Shown here piece after piece: positions 42,373-51,147 of a stretch of DNA of 64,000 bases. Within the stretch, counting starts at the first letter, position 1, and each line of letters starts with the position of its first letter. The stretch lies in the NCBI RefSeq assembly GCF_003443895.1, contig NZ_QQOA01000009.1:182063-246062 (forward strand), in the 5' to 3' direction. The position numbers and the translations under genes are program-made. The stretch is from Paraburkholderia phosphatilytica (GTDB lineage Bacteria; Pseudomonadota; Gammaproteobacteria; Burkholderiales; Burkholderiaceae). The notes below the pieces were generated by a model. The model worked only from the letters and a program-made list of their open reading frames with translations, was not told the DNA's origin and searched no databases.

Positions 42373-43101
42373 TCAGACGGCCAGATACCGATAGAAGTTG
42401 CGCAGCATGCCGGCCGTGGCGCCCCAGATGAAGTAATAAGCGGACAGGTCGTCCAGCTCCCGCGCTTGTGCGGCGGACGCGGAGGCGGCATCCGGCTCGC
42501 GCGGATACGGCATCGAGAAAAAGCGCCGTTCGCCGCCCTCCCAGCGCAGCACGCGGATCTCGTGGTGAGCCGGGTCCATCAGAAAGCTCAACGGCACTTC
42601 GAAGATCGACGCGACTTCGAGCGAATCCGGCGCGACCTCGAACGGCGGATGCACGAGGCCCACCACTGGCGTCACGTTGAAGCCGGTGCCGGTCAGATAC
42701 TCGGGCAGCGAACCCAGCACCTCGACGCGCGAAGGGTCGAGACCGATCTCTTCCTGCGCCTCACGCAGCGCAGTGGCGACCGAGTCCGCGTCTTCCGGCT
42801 CCTGGCGGCCGCCGGGAAAGCTCACCTGGCCGGCGTGATCGTTCAGATGATCGGCTCGTTGCGTGAGCAACACCGTGAGGCCCGCGTCGCGCACGACGAG
42901 CGGCACGAGCACCGACGCGATGCGCGGATCGATGTCCTCGCGCCACTTCACCTCGCGCGATTCCTGTTCCCACGGCAGTTGCTGTTTGAAACGGGCGCGC
43001 AGACTGTCGGGCGTCAGCTTGCGTGGGTCGACCGGCGGCAAGCGGACGCCGGTCGACTCGACAGGCAGGGTTTCGGGATCGAAGATGGGACGGCGAATCA
43101 C
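42373..43101 (-). CDS. Nudix hydrolase, CoA pyrophosphatase type
   Basis: 242 residues from GTG 43101; the frame extends to 43170 with a non-conserved leader. Nudix box GRQEPEDADSVATALREAQE EIGL is complete, and VLLTQRADHLNDHAGQVSFPGG is the UPF0035/CoA-binding motif of the NudL group. These enzymes split CoA into 3'-phosphoadenosine phosphate and phosphopantetheine. It lies downstream of the rplS terminator on the same strand. Confidence 0.88.
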   Translation of the reverse strand: MIRRPIFDPETLPVESTGVRLPPVDPRKLTPDSLRARFKQQLPWEQESREVKWREDIDPRIASVLVPLVVRDAGLTVLLTQRADHLNDHAGQVSFPGGRQEPEDADSVATALREAQEEIGLDPSRVEVLGSLPEYLTGTGFNVTPVVGLVHPPFEVAPDSLEVASIFEVPLSFLMDPAHHEIRVLRWEGGERRFFSMPYPREPDAASASAAQARELDDLSAYYFIWGATAGMLRNFYRYLAV

Positions 43102-43185
43102 GGGGTCTCGCGGGTTACTGGGTGGCCGAGCGGGCAACCGGAAACAGCTCCGATCGCCGACTGACGACATTTTGGCCCGGAAATG

Positions 43186-43212
43186 AAAAAAGCACCCGCG
43201 AGGGGTGCTTTT
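43186..43212 (-). terminator. Terminator of the rpsP operon
   Basis: On the minus strand AAAAGCACCC-CTCGC-GGGTGCTTTT followed by TT, directly after the rplS stop. It separates the ribosomal operon from the Nudix gene. Confidence 0.85.
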
Positions 43213-43223
43213 CCTTACAGCTT

Positions 43224-43616
43224 TTACTCCTGCGCGGCGGCAGCTGCGCGGTCTTTCGACACCAGCTTTTCCTTGATCCGGGCCGACTTGCCCGAACGTT
43301 CGCGGAGGTAGTACAGCTTCGCGCGACGGACGTCACCGCGACGCTTCACGACGATGCTGGCGAGCAGCGGCGAGTAGGTCTGGAACGTACGCTCGACGCC
43401 TTCGCCCGACGAAATCTTGCGGACGATGAACGACGAATTGAGGCCACGGTTGCGCTTCGCGATCACGACGCCTTCGTAAGCCTGAACGCGCTTACGGGTA
43501 CCTTCGACGACGTTCACGCTGACGATCACCGTATCGCCCGGTGCGAATTCGGGGATGGTCTTGCCTGCGAGCGCGCGCTCGATTTCTTCCTGCTCGAGTT
43601 TTGCAATCAGATTCAC
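43224..43616 (-). CDS. rplS: 50S ribosomal protein L19
   Basis: 130 residues. I use GTG 43616, preceded by AAGGAGTCAAAC, giving [15 protein letters not shown] as the family N-terminus. [40 protein letters not shown] and [15 protein letters not shown] are diagnostic. L19 sits at the 30S-50S interface. An in-frame extension to 43700 is non-conserved. Last gene of the rpsP-rimM-trmD-rplS operon. Confidence 0.97.
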   Translation of the reverse strand: MNLIAKLEQEEIERALAGKTIPEFAPGDTVIVSVNVVEGTRKRVQAYEGVVIAKRNRGLNSSFIVRKISSGEGVERTFQTYSPLLASIVVKRRGDVRRAKLYYLRERSGKSARIKEKLVSKDRAAAAAQE

Positions 43617-43760
43617 GTTTGACTCCTTATGCCATCTTGTCGGCGTTCGCGCCTGCCTTGCTTTCGCAAGGAATACGGCCCCGATAGAGGATGGATTCAC
43701 AACTGGCGCCGACCACGCATGGGCGGCACCGCCTGGTTCCCGCTTCCGGGCGGCAGGACA

Positions 43761-44534
43761 TCAGCCCTGCTTTGCCTCTTTGGCGAGATTTGCGAGCCAT
43801 GCCTCGTCGGCACGGCTCAACAACTGGTTCTTTCTGGCCCGATCGACCAGATCGGGACGCTTCAGCCACGTATTGCGCAGCGCCTCGCGGCGGCGCCACA
43901 GCTCGATCTCCGCATGATGGCCGCCGAGCAGCACATCGGGCACCCGCTCGCCCAGGTATTCCTCGGGTCGCGTGTAATGCGGACAATCCAGCAGGCCATC
44001 GACGAAACTGTCCTGCACCGCCGACTGCGCATCGTTCAGCACGCCCGGCAACTGGCGCACGATTGCGTCCATCAGCGCCATGGCCGGCAGTTCTCCGCCG
44101 GACAGCACGAAATCGCCGAGGCTGATTTCTTCGTCCACGCAACGATCGATCAGGCGTTGATCGATCGCTTCGTAGCGGCCGCACAATACGACGAGACCAG
44201 GCTGCTGCGCGAGCTGCATCACGCGCTCGTGGTTCAGCGTTCCGCCTTGCGGCGACATCATCACCACACGTGTACCGTCGGCGCCGATGCCCTGCGCCGC
44301 CTGCGCCGCTTTCGCCGCGCCGATCGCGTCTTCGAGCGGCCTGGCCAGCATCACCATGCCCGGACCGCCGCCATAAGGACGATCGTCGACGGTACGGTAG
44401 TTATCCGCCGTGAAATCGCGCGGATTCCACGTGCGCAAACCGTAACGCGCCTGCTTCGCCGCCCGGCTGGTAATGCCCCAATCGGTCAGCGCGCGGAACA
44501 TCTCGGGAAAGAGCGTGACGACATCGAACTGCAT
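43761..44534 (-). CDS. trmD: tRNA (guanine-N1-)-methyltransferase
   Basis: 257 residues. [20 protein letters not shown], then [35 protein letters not shown] and [19 protein letters not shown] form the knotted SPOUT active site. It methylates G37 of tRNAs reading CNN codons, preventing frameshifting. It lies between rimM and rplS in the conserved order; spacing to rplS is 144 bp, longer than usual, and contains nothing I recognise. Confidence 0.97.
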   Translation of the reverse strand: MQFDVVTLFPEMFRALTDWGITSRAAKQARYGLRTWNPRDFTADNYRTVDDRPYGGGPGMVMLARPLEDAIGAAKAAQAAQGIGADGTRVVMMSPQGGTLNHERVMQLAQQPGLVVLCGRYEAIDQRLIDRCVDEEISLGDFVLSGGELPAMALMDAIVRQLPGVLNDAQSAVQDSFVDGLLDCPHYTRPEEYLGERVPDVLLGGHHAEIELWRRREALRNTWLKRPDLVDRARKNQLLSRADEAWLANLAKEAKQG

Positions 44535-44560
44535 CGCTCTCTCCGTTCAGCGAAACGTGT

Positions 44561-45268
44561 TCAGTAATCGGCTTCCCAGCTGACGGTGATCTGCTTCGCC
44601 GCCTGGTCGACCGTTTTGACGTAGACGCCGACGAACGGAATCAGACGCTCGCCGACGAGCGGCTTGCCATCCTTGCCGCTCTTGCCGTCCACCGGATACT
44701 CGACGCGCATGACCGAGTGCGCGCCGTTGTCGATCATGTCGGCCACGGTGCCGAGCGCAACGCCGGCTTCGTTGACGACCGCGAGGCCGATCAAGTCGAT
44801 CCAGTAAAACTCATCGGCTTCGAGTGCGGGAAACTCGCCGCGGCTGATCGAGATGCGATAGCCGCGCAGCGCCAGCGCTTCGTCGCGATCCGCCGTTTCC
44901 GCGAACTGCGCGACGATGTGGTCGCTATGGACCTTCGCCCGCAATGCACGAACCGCGCGGCGCTCGGCGCCTTTCTGCAGCCACCAGCGCTTTGCGCTCA
45001 AGAGCGCATCGCCGCCACGGCCGGCGTCCGCATGCGCGGCAACCTTGACCCAGCCTTTCAGACCGTAGGCGTCGACGATGGCGCCGACTTCGACGACGTC
45101 GTCCGGGCAGACGGCGGATTCAGCCGGCTCCGCCACCGCGGGCACCTGCGCCTCGGCGGACGCCGCAGGATCGCGCTCGACCGGCTTGCGTACGAACGCC
45201 CCGAACGACGCAGCGGCGCGGCCCTCGCCCTTGGCGCGGCCTGCGCCGCCTGAATCACGCGCAGTCAA
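44561..45268 (-). CDS. rimM: Ribosome maturation factor RimM
   Basis: 235 residues, about 55 longer than usual. The conserved body starts near [20 protein letters not shown] and includes [29 protein letters not shown] and a PRC-barrel end with [12 protein letters not shown]. It assists 30S head assembly by binding S19. The first 55 residues ([20 protein letters not shown] onward) are low-complexity; no better start near the core was seen, so the extension may be real. Confidence 0.94.
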   Translation of the reverse strand: MTARDSGGAGRAKGEGRAAASFGAFVRKPVERDPAASAEAQVPAVAEPAESAVCPDDVVEVGAIVDAYGLKGWVKVAAHADAGRGGDALLSAKRWWLQKGAERRAVRALRAKVHSDHIVAQFAETADRDEALALRGYRISISRGEFPALEADEFYWIDLIGLAVVNEAGVALGTVADMIDNGAHSVMRVEYPVDGKSGKDGKPLVGERLIPFVGVYVKTVDQAAKQITVSWEADY

Positions 45269-45332
45269 CGGTCATCCCCACGGCTACATGCAGCCACACG
45301 AAACCTGATGTAAAACAGTCAGCTACCAGCGC

Positions 45333-45587
45333 TTAAGCAGCCGGTTGAGCCTTTTGCGCTTCCTTCACGAGGCGCGCGACCGTATCCGACAGCTGGGCGC
45401 CAACGCCTTGCCAGTACGTCAGACGGTCTTGAGCGATACGCAGCGATTCGCCCTTCGTCGCGACCGGGTTGTAGAAACCCACGCGCTCGATGAAGCGGCC
45501 GTCACGGCGGTTACGCGAATCAGTTGCGACGATGTTGTAGAACGGGCGCTTCTTCGAGCCGCCACGAGCCAAGCGGATGATGACCAT
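45333..45587 (-). CDS. rpsP: 30S ribosomal protein S16
   Basis: 84 residues, [20 protein letters not shown] at the start, [10 protein letters not shown] and [15 protein letters not shown]. Complete and standard. First gene of the rpsP-rimM-trmD-rplS operon, with a clear promoter upstream on the minus strand. Confidence 0.97.
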   Translation of the reverse strand: MVIIRLARGGSKKRPFYNIVATDSRNRRDGRFIERVGFYNPVATKGESLRIAQDRLTYWQGVGAQLSDTVARLVKEAQKAQPAA

Positions 45588-45631
45588 ACGAAATTCCTTG
45601 AAAACCGGGTTCGGAACTACTGAAACACGCG

Positions 45632-45660
45632 ATTATAGCCCGAAAGCGACGCCATAACAA
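45632..45660 (-). promoter_or_regulatory. Sigma-70 promoter of the rpsP operon
   Basis: On the minus strand TTGTTA and TATAAT are exactly 17 bases apart; -10 at 45632-45637, about 45 bases before ATG 45587. Confidence 0.75.
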
Positions 45661-45755
45661 ACACTTAGAACGATAATGTTGGGAATGCCGCGTGCACCGG
45701 CCGCATTGCCCGCAGAACCGGGCCGCAATCAGACATCAAGCCTGAGGGGGACGCC

Positions 45756-46946
45756 GTGACATCCGTACCTGCACCGCCCGCCATTGCCGGCCGCTTCGCG
45801 TGGCCGCGGCTTCGTGTTCGATTTCATGCCCGGTTTCGTGCTCTCGCCGGCTGGCTTGTCAACGCGCTGCTGACGGCGCTCGCCGCGCTCGCCACACCCG
45901 CCCATGCGGCGCTACCGGTCGACGAGATCAAGCTGCCGCCGGGCTTTCACATCGACGTGCTGTCCGACCAGGTGGCGGCCGCGCGTGAGATGGCGCTGTC
46001 GCCGAAGGGCATCCTGTACGCCGGCAGCTTCGACGGCCATGTCTACGCGCTCGAGCTGCGCGACGGCCGCGCCACCGCGGTCCACGTGATCGCGTCCGGG
46101 CTCGAAATGCCGGTGGGCGTGGCCTGGCGGGACGGCGCGCTGTACGTGTCCGCCGTGTCGAAGATCGTGCGTTTCGATGGGATCGACAGCCACCTCGACG
46201 CGCCGCCCGCGCCCGTTACGGTAACCGCCGGGTTGCCGACCGATCGTCACCACGGCTGGAAATTCATCGCCTTCGGCCCGGACGGCAAGCTGTACGTGCC
46301 GCAGGGCGCGCCGTGCAACATCTGCCAGCCGGACCGCAACCGCTACGCGATGATCGGCCGGATGAACGTCGACGGCAGCCACTACGAGACCATCGAGTTC
46401 GGCATCCGCAATACGGTCGGCTTCGCGTGGCATCCGGTCACGCACGAACTGTGGTTCACCGACAACGGCCGCGACCTGATGGGCGACGACGTGCCCGACG
46501 ACAAGCTGAACCGCGCGCCCCGCGCCGGCATGGACTTCGGCTACCCGTACTGCCACGGCGGCGACGTCCTGGACCCGGAATACGGCAAGGGCCATTCGTG
46601 CAGCGACTTCACGCCGCCGGTTGCGAAACTCGGCGCGCACGTCGCGTCGCTTGGCATGCGCTTCTATACCGGCTCGATGTTCCCCGCCGACTATCGCGAC
46701 AACATCTTCATCGCCGAACACGGCTCGTGGAACCGCAGCAAGAAGGTCGGCTACCGCGTGGTGCGCGTGATCGTGAACCCCGACGGCAGCGGCGCGCGAC
46801 AGCAGGTCTTCGCCGAAGGGTGGCTGCAGCCGGGCGAGAAGGTCTGGGGCCGCCCCGCGGACGTGCTGCCGATGCCCGACGGCTCGCTGCTGATCAGCGA
46901 CGACTACGCCGGCGCGATCTATCGGGTCACGTATTCGGCGCCTTGA
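45756..46946 (+). CDS. Exported PQQ-dependent sugar dehydrogenase (sorbosone dehydrogenase type)
   Basis: 396 residues from GTG 45756, preceded by GAGGGGGA. A signal peptide (about residues 33-52, ALAALATPAHAAL) leads to a six-bladed propeller: LPPGFHIDVLSDQVAAAREM, PVGVAWRDGALYVSAVSKIV, DRHHGWKFIAFGPDGKLYVP, HELWFTDNGRDLMGDD and NIFIAEHGSWNRSKKVGYRV. The family oxidises sugars or uronates in the periplasm using PQQ or remains uncharacterised; two Cys motifs (CNIC, YCHGG) are present. Substrate unknown. Divergent from rpsP. Confidence 0.88.
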   Translation: MTSVPAPPAIAGRFAWPRLRVRFHARFRALAGWLVNALLTALAALATPAHAALPVDEIKLPPGFHIDVLSDQVAAAREMALSPKGILYAGSFDGHVYALELRDGRATAVHVIASGLEMPVGVAWRDGALYVSAVSKIVRFDGIDSHLDAPPAPVTVTAGLPTDRHHGWKFIAFGPDGKLYVPQGAPCNICQPDRNRYAMIGRMNVDGSHYETIEFGIRNTVGFAWHPVTHELWFTDNGRDLMGDDVPDDKLNRAPRAGMDFGYPYCHGGDVLDPEYGKGHSCSDFTPPVAKLGAHVASLGMRFYTGSMFPADYRDNIFIAEHGSWNRSKKVGYRVVRVIVNPDGSGARQQVFAEGWLQPGEKVWGRPADVLPMPDGSLLISDDYAGAIYRVTYSAP

Positions 46947-47158
46947 GGTGACTCGCGGCGACTGAGGCAGCGCGAGGCACTTCAAGACACTTCGGTCGAC
47001 CCATCCATCACACCAGCCTCGAACGTGACGCGCCCGAGGCGCGTCACGTTCCCGTTCGCGCCAGCACGCACAGCGTAAAATGCGCGACGTCGCACGCCAC
47101 CCAATCCTGTCGAATCGCCTGCCGGCTCACCGACACCCGTTTCAAGCCGATCGCCTCC

Positions 47159-47626
47159 ATGTCCACCGCTGCTTCGGATTTCCCGTACTTCCGCTCCAAG
47201 ACCCTGACCGCCACCCTCGCCTTCTTCCTCGGCAGCGTCGGCGCGCATCGCTTCTATCTGTACGGCAAGCGCGACCTGTACGCCTGGATACACATCGTCG
47301 CGACGATCGTCGGTGTGCCAGGGCTGCTTCTGCTGATCGCCACTGAACGGGCATCGACGTTCGGCTGGATTCTCGTCGTGCCGGGTGCGGTTTCGCTGTT
47401 CGCGGCGTTCCTCGCGGCCATCGTCTACGGACTGCGCCCTGACGAGCGCTGGGACGCGCAGTTCAACGCGAACCGTCAGCGCCGCAGCCAGTCGGGCTGG
47501 GCGGTGATCTTCGTCGTGATCTTCTCGCTCTTGATCGGCGCGTTCCTGCTGATGTCCGGTCTCGCGTTCGCGTTCCAGACCTACTACGAATCGCAGGTTC
47601 AAGCGGCGAAGGCGCTGTCGCAATAG
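47159..47626 (+). CDS. TM2-domain membrane protein
   Basis: 155 residues. TLTATLAFFLGSVGAHRFYL is the TM2 signature (short helix, GxHxFYLG-like turn), followed by LYAWIHIVATIVGVPGLLLL and a third and fourth hydrophobic segment. Small inner-membrane protein, function unknown. A short imperfect repeat (CAATAGACCYGG) follows the stop. Alone between the dehydrogenase and the radical SAM gene. Confidence 0.82.
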   Translation: MSTAASDFPYFRSKTLTATLAFFLGSVGAHRFYLYGKRDLYAWIHIVATIVGVPGLLLLIATERASTFGWILVVPGAVSLFAAFLAAIVYGLRPDERWDAQFNANRQRRSQSGWAVIFVVIFSLLIGAFLLMSGLAFAFQTYYESQVQAAKALSQ

Positions 47627-47676
47627 GCCTGGACAATAGACCCGGGCAATAGACCTGGACGTGCCAACGCATCGAA

Positions 47677-48939
47677 TCAGAACAGATCGAGTTGCGGATC
47701 GCCTCCTCCGTCGCGCTGCGTTGAACCGGAGCCGGAACCGGAGCGCGCAGCCGCCGCAAGCGGCGACTCCGGCCGCCGGAAATGCGACATATCGAGAATG
47801 CCGTGGTTGCGGGCATTCATCCCCAGCCGCCGCACGGCCTTGGCGAACCGCTGTTTGAGCAGATCCGCCCAGAGCCCCTCGCCTTTCATCCGCTTCGAAA
47901 ACGTCGAGTCGTAGTCCTTGCCGCCGCGCATGTCGTGGACGCGATTCATCACACGCGCCGCCCGATCGGGAAAATGCGCGGCCAGCCATTCCTTGAAGAG
48001 CGGCGCGACCTCCCAGGGCAGCCGCAGCACGATATAGCTCGCGCTCGTCGCGCCCGCTTCCGCGCAGGCCTCCAGCACGCGCTCCATATCCTGGTCCGTC
48101 ACGAACGGGATGATCGGCGCGATGCTCACGCCGACCGGCACGCCCGCCTCGGCCAGCGTACGGATCGTTCTGAGCCGCCGCGCCGGGGTGGCCGCACGCG
48201 GCTCCAGCGTGCGAGCGATATCGGCATCGAGCGTGGTAATCGTGATGGCCGCCATCACTTGACCACGCTCAGCCATCGGCGCGAGCAGGTCGAGTTCGCG
48301 TTCGATCAGCGACGACTTCGTGATCGCCGCGAACGGGTGGCCGCGGTCGTGCAGCACCTGGATAATCCGCCTCGTCAGCCGCAGGTCGCGCTCCACCGGC
48401 TGCCACGCATCGGTGTTGACGCCGAGCGCGATCGGCTCCGGCACATAGCGCGGCTTCGACAGCTCGTGCAGCAGCAGCTCCGGCGCGTTGACCTTCACAT
48501 AGATACGGCTTTCGAAGTCGAGCCCCGGCGACAGCCCCAGATAGCTGTGCGTAGGCCGCGCGAAGCAGTAGATGCAGCCGTGCTCGCACCCGCGATACGG
48601 ATTGAGCGACACATTGAACGGGATATCCGGCGATGCATTGCGTGTCAGGATGCTCTTCGCGCGCTCGTCGAACACCCGGGTGCGCAGCGCCGGCGCGTTG
48701 TCGTCCCCTTCGCCCCCTTCGCCCCCTTCGTCGCCTTCGGCCGGCGCGACGTGCAGCCAGCCGTCGTCGACCGCTTCGCGCTGGTCGACTTCGTAGCGGC
48801 CCTGCAGATTCGTTACCGCGCCGCGGCCTTTGTGGGGCACTGGCGGAGCAACGGGAAATTCGGCAGGAAAATCGGCGTCGGGATCGGTCACGGGTAGTAA
48901 AAAACACTGGCTGAGGGCCGCCTTGCCAGCATGAGTCAC
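47677..48939 (-). CDS. PA0069-family radical SAM protein
   Basis: 420 residues from ATG 48939 (GTG 48891 is possible). The radical SAM cluster motif GCEHGCIYCFAR gives the CxxxCxxC Fe-S site. LNPYRGCEHGC, AITKSSLIERELDLLAPMA and the end PQLDLF are typical of the PA0069/Rv2578c group, related to spore photoproduct lyase. In Pseudomonas aeruginosa PA0069 is, to my knowledge, part of the LexA regulon, and here a consensus SOS box lies upstream. Substrate unknown; DNA or nucleotide repair is a hypothesis. A run of Gly/Glu/Asp at about 66-80 comes from a 9-bp repeat. Confidence 0.88.
   Translation of the reverse strand: MTHAGKAALSQCFLLPVTDPDADFPAEFPVAPPVPHKGRGAVTNLQGRYEVDQREAVDDGWLHVAPAEGDEGGEGGEGDDNAPALRTRVFDERAKSILTRNASPDIPFNVSLNPYRGCEHGCIYCFARPTHSYLGLSPGLDFESRIYVKVNAPELLLHELSKPRYVPEPIALGVNTDAWQPVERDLRLTRRIIQVLHDRGHPFAAITKSSLIERELDLLAPMAERGQVMAAITITTLDADIARTLEPRAATPARRLRTIRTLAEAGVPVGVSIAPIIPFVTDQDMERVLEACAEAGATSASYIVLRLPWEVAPLFKEWLAAHFPDRAARVMNRVHDMRGGKDYDSTFSKRMKGEGLWADLLKQRFAKAVRRLGMNARNHGILDMSHFRRPESPLAAAARSGSGSGSTQRDGGGDPQLDLF
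48702..48737. repeat. 9-bp in-frame tandem repeat in the radical SAM gene
   Basis: Four units of the CGCCCCCTT type (first and last degenerate), encoding a Gly/Glu-rich stretch in the N-terminal linker. In-frame length change would be tolerated. Confidence 0.7.
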
Positions 48940-48972
48940 CCAGATCCAGAAGGACCGGCAGCACCCAATGCA

Positions 48973-49014
48973 AAGCAGCCCTGATACTGTATAAATATAC
49001 AGTATCAGGGCTGC
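48973..49014. promoter_or_regulatory. LexA operator inside a 42-bp perfect palindrome
   Basis: The centre CTGTATAAATATACAG (48987-49002) matches the CTGT-N8-ACAG SOS box exactly. The symmetry continues outwards for a total of 20 bp per arm around AA. It lies 34 bp upstream of ATG 48939 of the radical SAM gene and 60 bp after the Lrp stop, so the outer arms could also form a terminator hairpin for lrp. Confidence 0.85.
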
Positions 49015-49074
49015 TTGTCGAGCGCTTTAAATCGAGACGGAACCGTGGTCGTGCACCGGGCCCGGCCAGCGGCG

Positions 49075-49563
49075 CTAGTCGCCGATCGCGATCTTCAGCG
49101 TCTCCTTGATCTCCTCCATCACCACGTAGCTCTTCGACTGCACGGCGCCCGGCAGCTGCAGCAGCATGTCGCCGAGCAGCTTGCGGTAGTCGGCCATTTC
49201 GCCGATCCGCGCCTTGATCAGATAGTCGAAGTCGCCCGACACGAGATGGCACTCCAGCACTTCGGGAATCTTCTGCACCTCGCGCCGGAACTGGTCGAAC
49301 ATGTTGCCGCTCTTGTGGTCGAGCGTGATCTCGACGAACACCAGCAGCGCCGCGCCCAGCTCGGCCGGATTCACGCGCGCGTGGTAGCCGGTGATCACGC
49401 CGTCGCGCTCCATTCGCCGCACCCGCTCGATGCACGGCGTGACCGACAGGCCGACGTGTTCGGCGAGGTCCTTCATCGCCATCCGGCCGTCTTCCTGCAG
49501 CAGTTTCAGGATGCGGTGATCGAGCTTGTCGAGAGTCCGGACCGGCTGACGCTGTGTACGCAT
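49075..49563 (-). CDS. Lrp/AsnC-family transcriptional regulator
   Basis: 162 residues from ATG 49563. LDKLDHRILKLLQEDGRMAM, SVTPCIERVRRMERDGVI (HTH) and a RAM-type C-terminal domain (EVLECHLVSGDFDYLIKARI). It is divergent from dadA with a 175-bp AT-rich gap. Lrp-type proteins activate dad genes in response to alanine in E. coli and Pseudomonas, so it is probably the DadR-like regulator. Assignment of role is by neighbourhood. Confidence 0.92.
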   Translation of the reverse strand: MRTQRQPVRTLDKLDHRILKLLQEDGRMAMKDLAEHVGLSVTPCIERVRRMERDGVITGYHARVNPAELGAALLVFVEITLDHKSGNMFDQFRREVQKIPEVLECHLVSGDFDYLIKARIGEMADYRKLLGDMLLQLPGAVQSKSYVVMEEIKETLKIAIGD

Positions 49564-49738
49564 GGTATTTTCTGAAAATTGACTAAATACAATAACAAAA
49601 ACTGCCATCAACACAATAGCATAGCGCTAATTACTGGCCAAACGTCAAAACACAGGTTTCAGCGCATCGCAACACCCATCGCGCTGCGCCGATCGGACCG
49701 ACGAACCGTGCCAGCCATCCGAAATTCTGGGAGCAGTC

Positions 49739-51025
49739 ATGCGAGTCGTCATTCTGGGAAGTGGTGTCGTTGGGGTCACGAGCGCCTATTATCTTGCACG
49801 CGCCGGTCACGAAGTGACGGTGATCGACCGCGAGGCCGGTCCCGCGCTCGAAACCAGCTTTGCGAACGCCGGCCAGATCTCGCCGGGTTATGCGTCGCCG
49901 TGGGCTGCGCCCGGCGTGCCGATGAAGGCCGTCAAGTGGATGTTCCAGAAGCACGCGCCGCTCGCCATCCGCCTGGACGGCACGAAATTCCAGCTGCAGT
50001 GGATGTGGCAGATGCTGCAGAACTGCACGGCTGAGCGCTACGAGACCAACAAGGGCCGCATGGTGCGTCTCGCCGAATACAGCCGCGACTGCCTGCAGGC
50101 GCTGCGCGCCGACACGGGCATCCAGTACGAAGGCCGCACGGGCGGCACGCTGCAGCTGTTCCGCACGCAGCAGCAACTCGAAGGCGCCGCGAAGGACATC
50201 TCCGTGCTGAAGGAAGCGAACGTGCCGTTCGAACTGCTTTCGCCCGCAGAGCTCGCAAAGGCCGAGCCCGCGCTCGCCGCGACCTCGCACAAGCTGACAG
50301 GGGGTCTGCGTCTGCCCGGCGACGAAACCGGCGACTGCCAGCTCTTCACCACGCGCCTTGCCGCGATGGCCGCGGAGCTGGGCGTGAAATTCCGCTTCAA
50401 CACGTCGATCGACGCGCTCGCGATGGCAGGCGGCCGCATCGCCGGCGTGCAGTGCGGCAGCGAGCTCGTGAAGGCGGATGCGTTCGTCGTCGCGCTCGGT
50501 TCGTACTCGACGCAATTCCTGTCCGGCATCGTGAAGATCCCGGTGTATCCGCTGAAGGGCTATTCGATCACCGCGCCGATCGTCGACGCGAAGGCCGCGC
50601 CGGTGTCGACAGTGCTCGACGAGACGTACAAGATCGCGATCACGCGTTTCGACGACCGCATCCGCGTGGGCGGCATGGCGGAAATCGTCGGCTTCGACAA
50701 GAAACTGCGCAACGCGCGCCGCGAAACGCTCGAACTGTGCGTGAACGATCTGTTCCCGGGCGGCGGCGATACGTCGAAGGCGACGTTCTGGACCGGCCTG
50801 CGTCCGATGACGCCGGACGGCACGCCGATCGTCGGTCGCACGCCTGTTTCGAACCTGTTCCTGAACACGGGACACGGCACGCTCGGCTGGACGATGTCCT
50901 GCGGCTCAGGTCAGCTGCTCGCGGACCTGATGTCGGGCAAGCAGCCCGCGATCCGCGCGGACGATCTGTCCGTGCATCGCTATCTCGGCGAAACGGGCGG
51001 CGCGCATCGTCCGGCGTACGCCTGA
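49739..51025 (+). CDS. dadA: D-amino acid dehydrogenase small subunit
   Basis: 428 residues. N-terminal FAD fold [20 protein letters not shown], then GASFANAGQ-type [20 protein letters not shown], and the ending [20 protein letters not shown] and [20 protein letters not shown]. It oxidises D-alanine and other D-amino acids to keto acids at the inner membrane, giving electrons to the respiratory chain. The paired alanine racemase (dadX) is not next to it. Preceded by GGGAG and followed by a terminator. Confidence 0.96.
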   Translation: MRVVILGSGVVGVTSAYYLARAGHEVTVIDREAGPALETSFANAGQISPGYASPWAAPGVPMKAVKWMFQKHAPLAIRLDGTKFQLQWMWQMLQNCTAERYETNKGRMVRLAEYSRDCLQALRADTGIQYEGRTGGTLQLFRTQQQLEGAAKDISVLKEANVPFELLSPAELAKAEPALAATSHKLTGGLRLPGDETGDCQLFTTRLAAMAAELGVKFRFNTSIDALAMAGGRIAGVQCGSELVKADAFVVALGSYSTQFLSGIVKIPVYPLKGYSITAPIVDAKAAPVSTVLDETYKIAITRFDDRIRVGGMAEIVGFDKKLRNARRETLELCVNDLFPGGGDTSKATFWTGLRPMTPDGTPIVGRTPVSNLFLNTGHGTLGWTMSCGSGQLLADLMSGKQPAIRADDLSVHRYLGETGGAHRPAYA

Positions 51026-51086
51026 TTCAACGACACGACACAAGGCTCGCAACCGCGCGCCGCGCTTTTAAAAGCGCTACACACGC

Positions 51087-51117
51087 AAACGGCGCCCGAA
51101 ATTCGGGCGCCGTTTTT
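51087..51117. terminator. Intrinsic terminator between dadA and acyl-CoA dehydrogenase
   Basis: AAACGGCGCCCG/CGGGCGCCGTTT stem, five-base loop, T5 tail; AAA arms allow bidirectional action. A second palindrome GCGCTTTTAAAAGCGC lies at 51062-51077. Confidence 0.8.
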
Positions 51118-51147
51118 CATTTCAGCTCGCAGTAGCCCGAGCAAAAA

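Noticed and set aside
51062..51077. Palindrome GCGCTTTTAAAAGCGC after dadA
   Set aside because: No evidence of function beyond a minor hairpin next to the true terminator.
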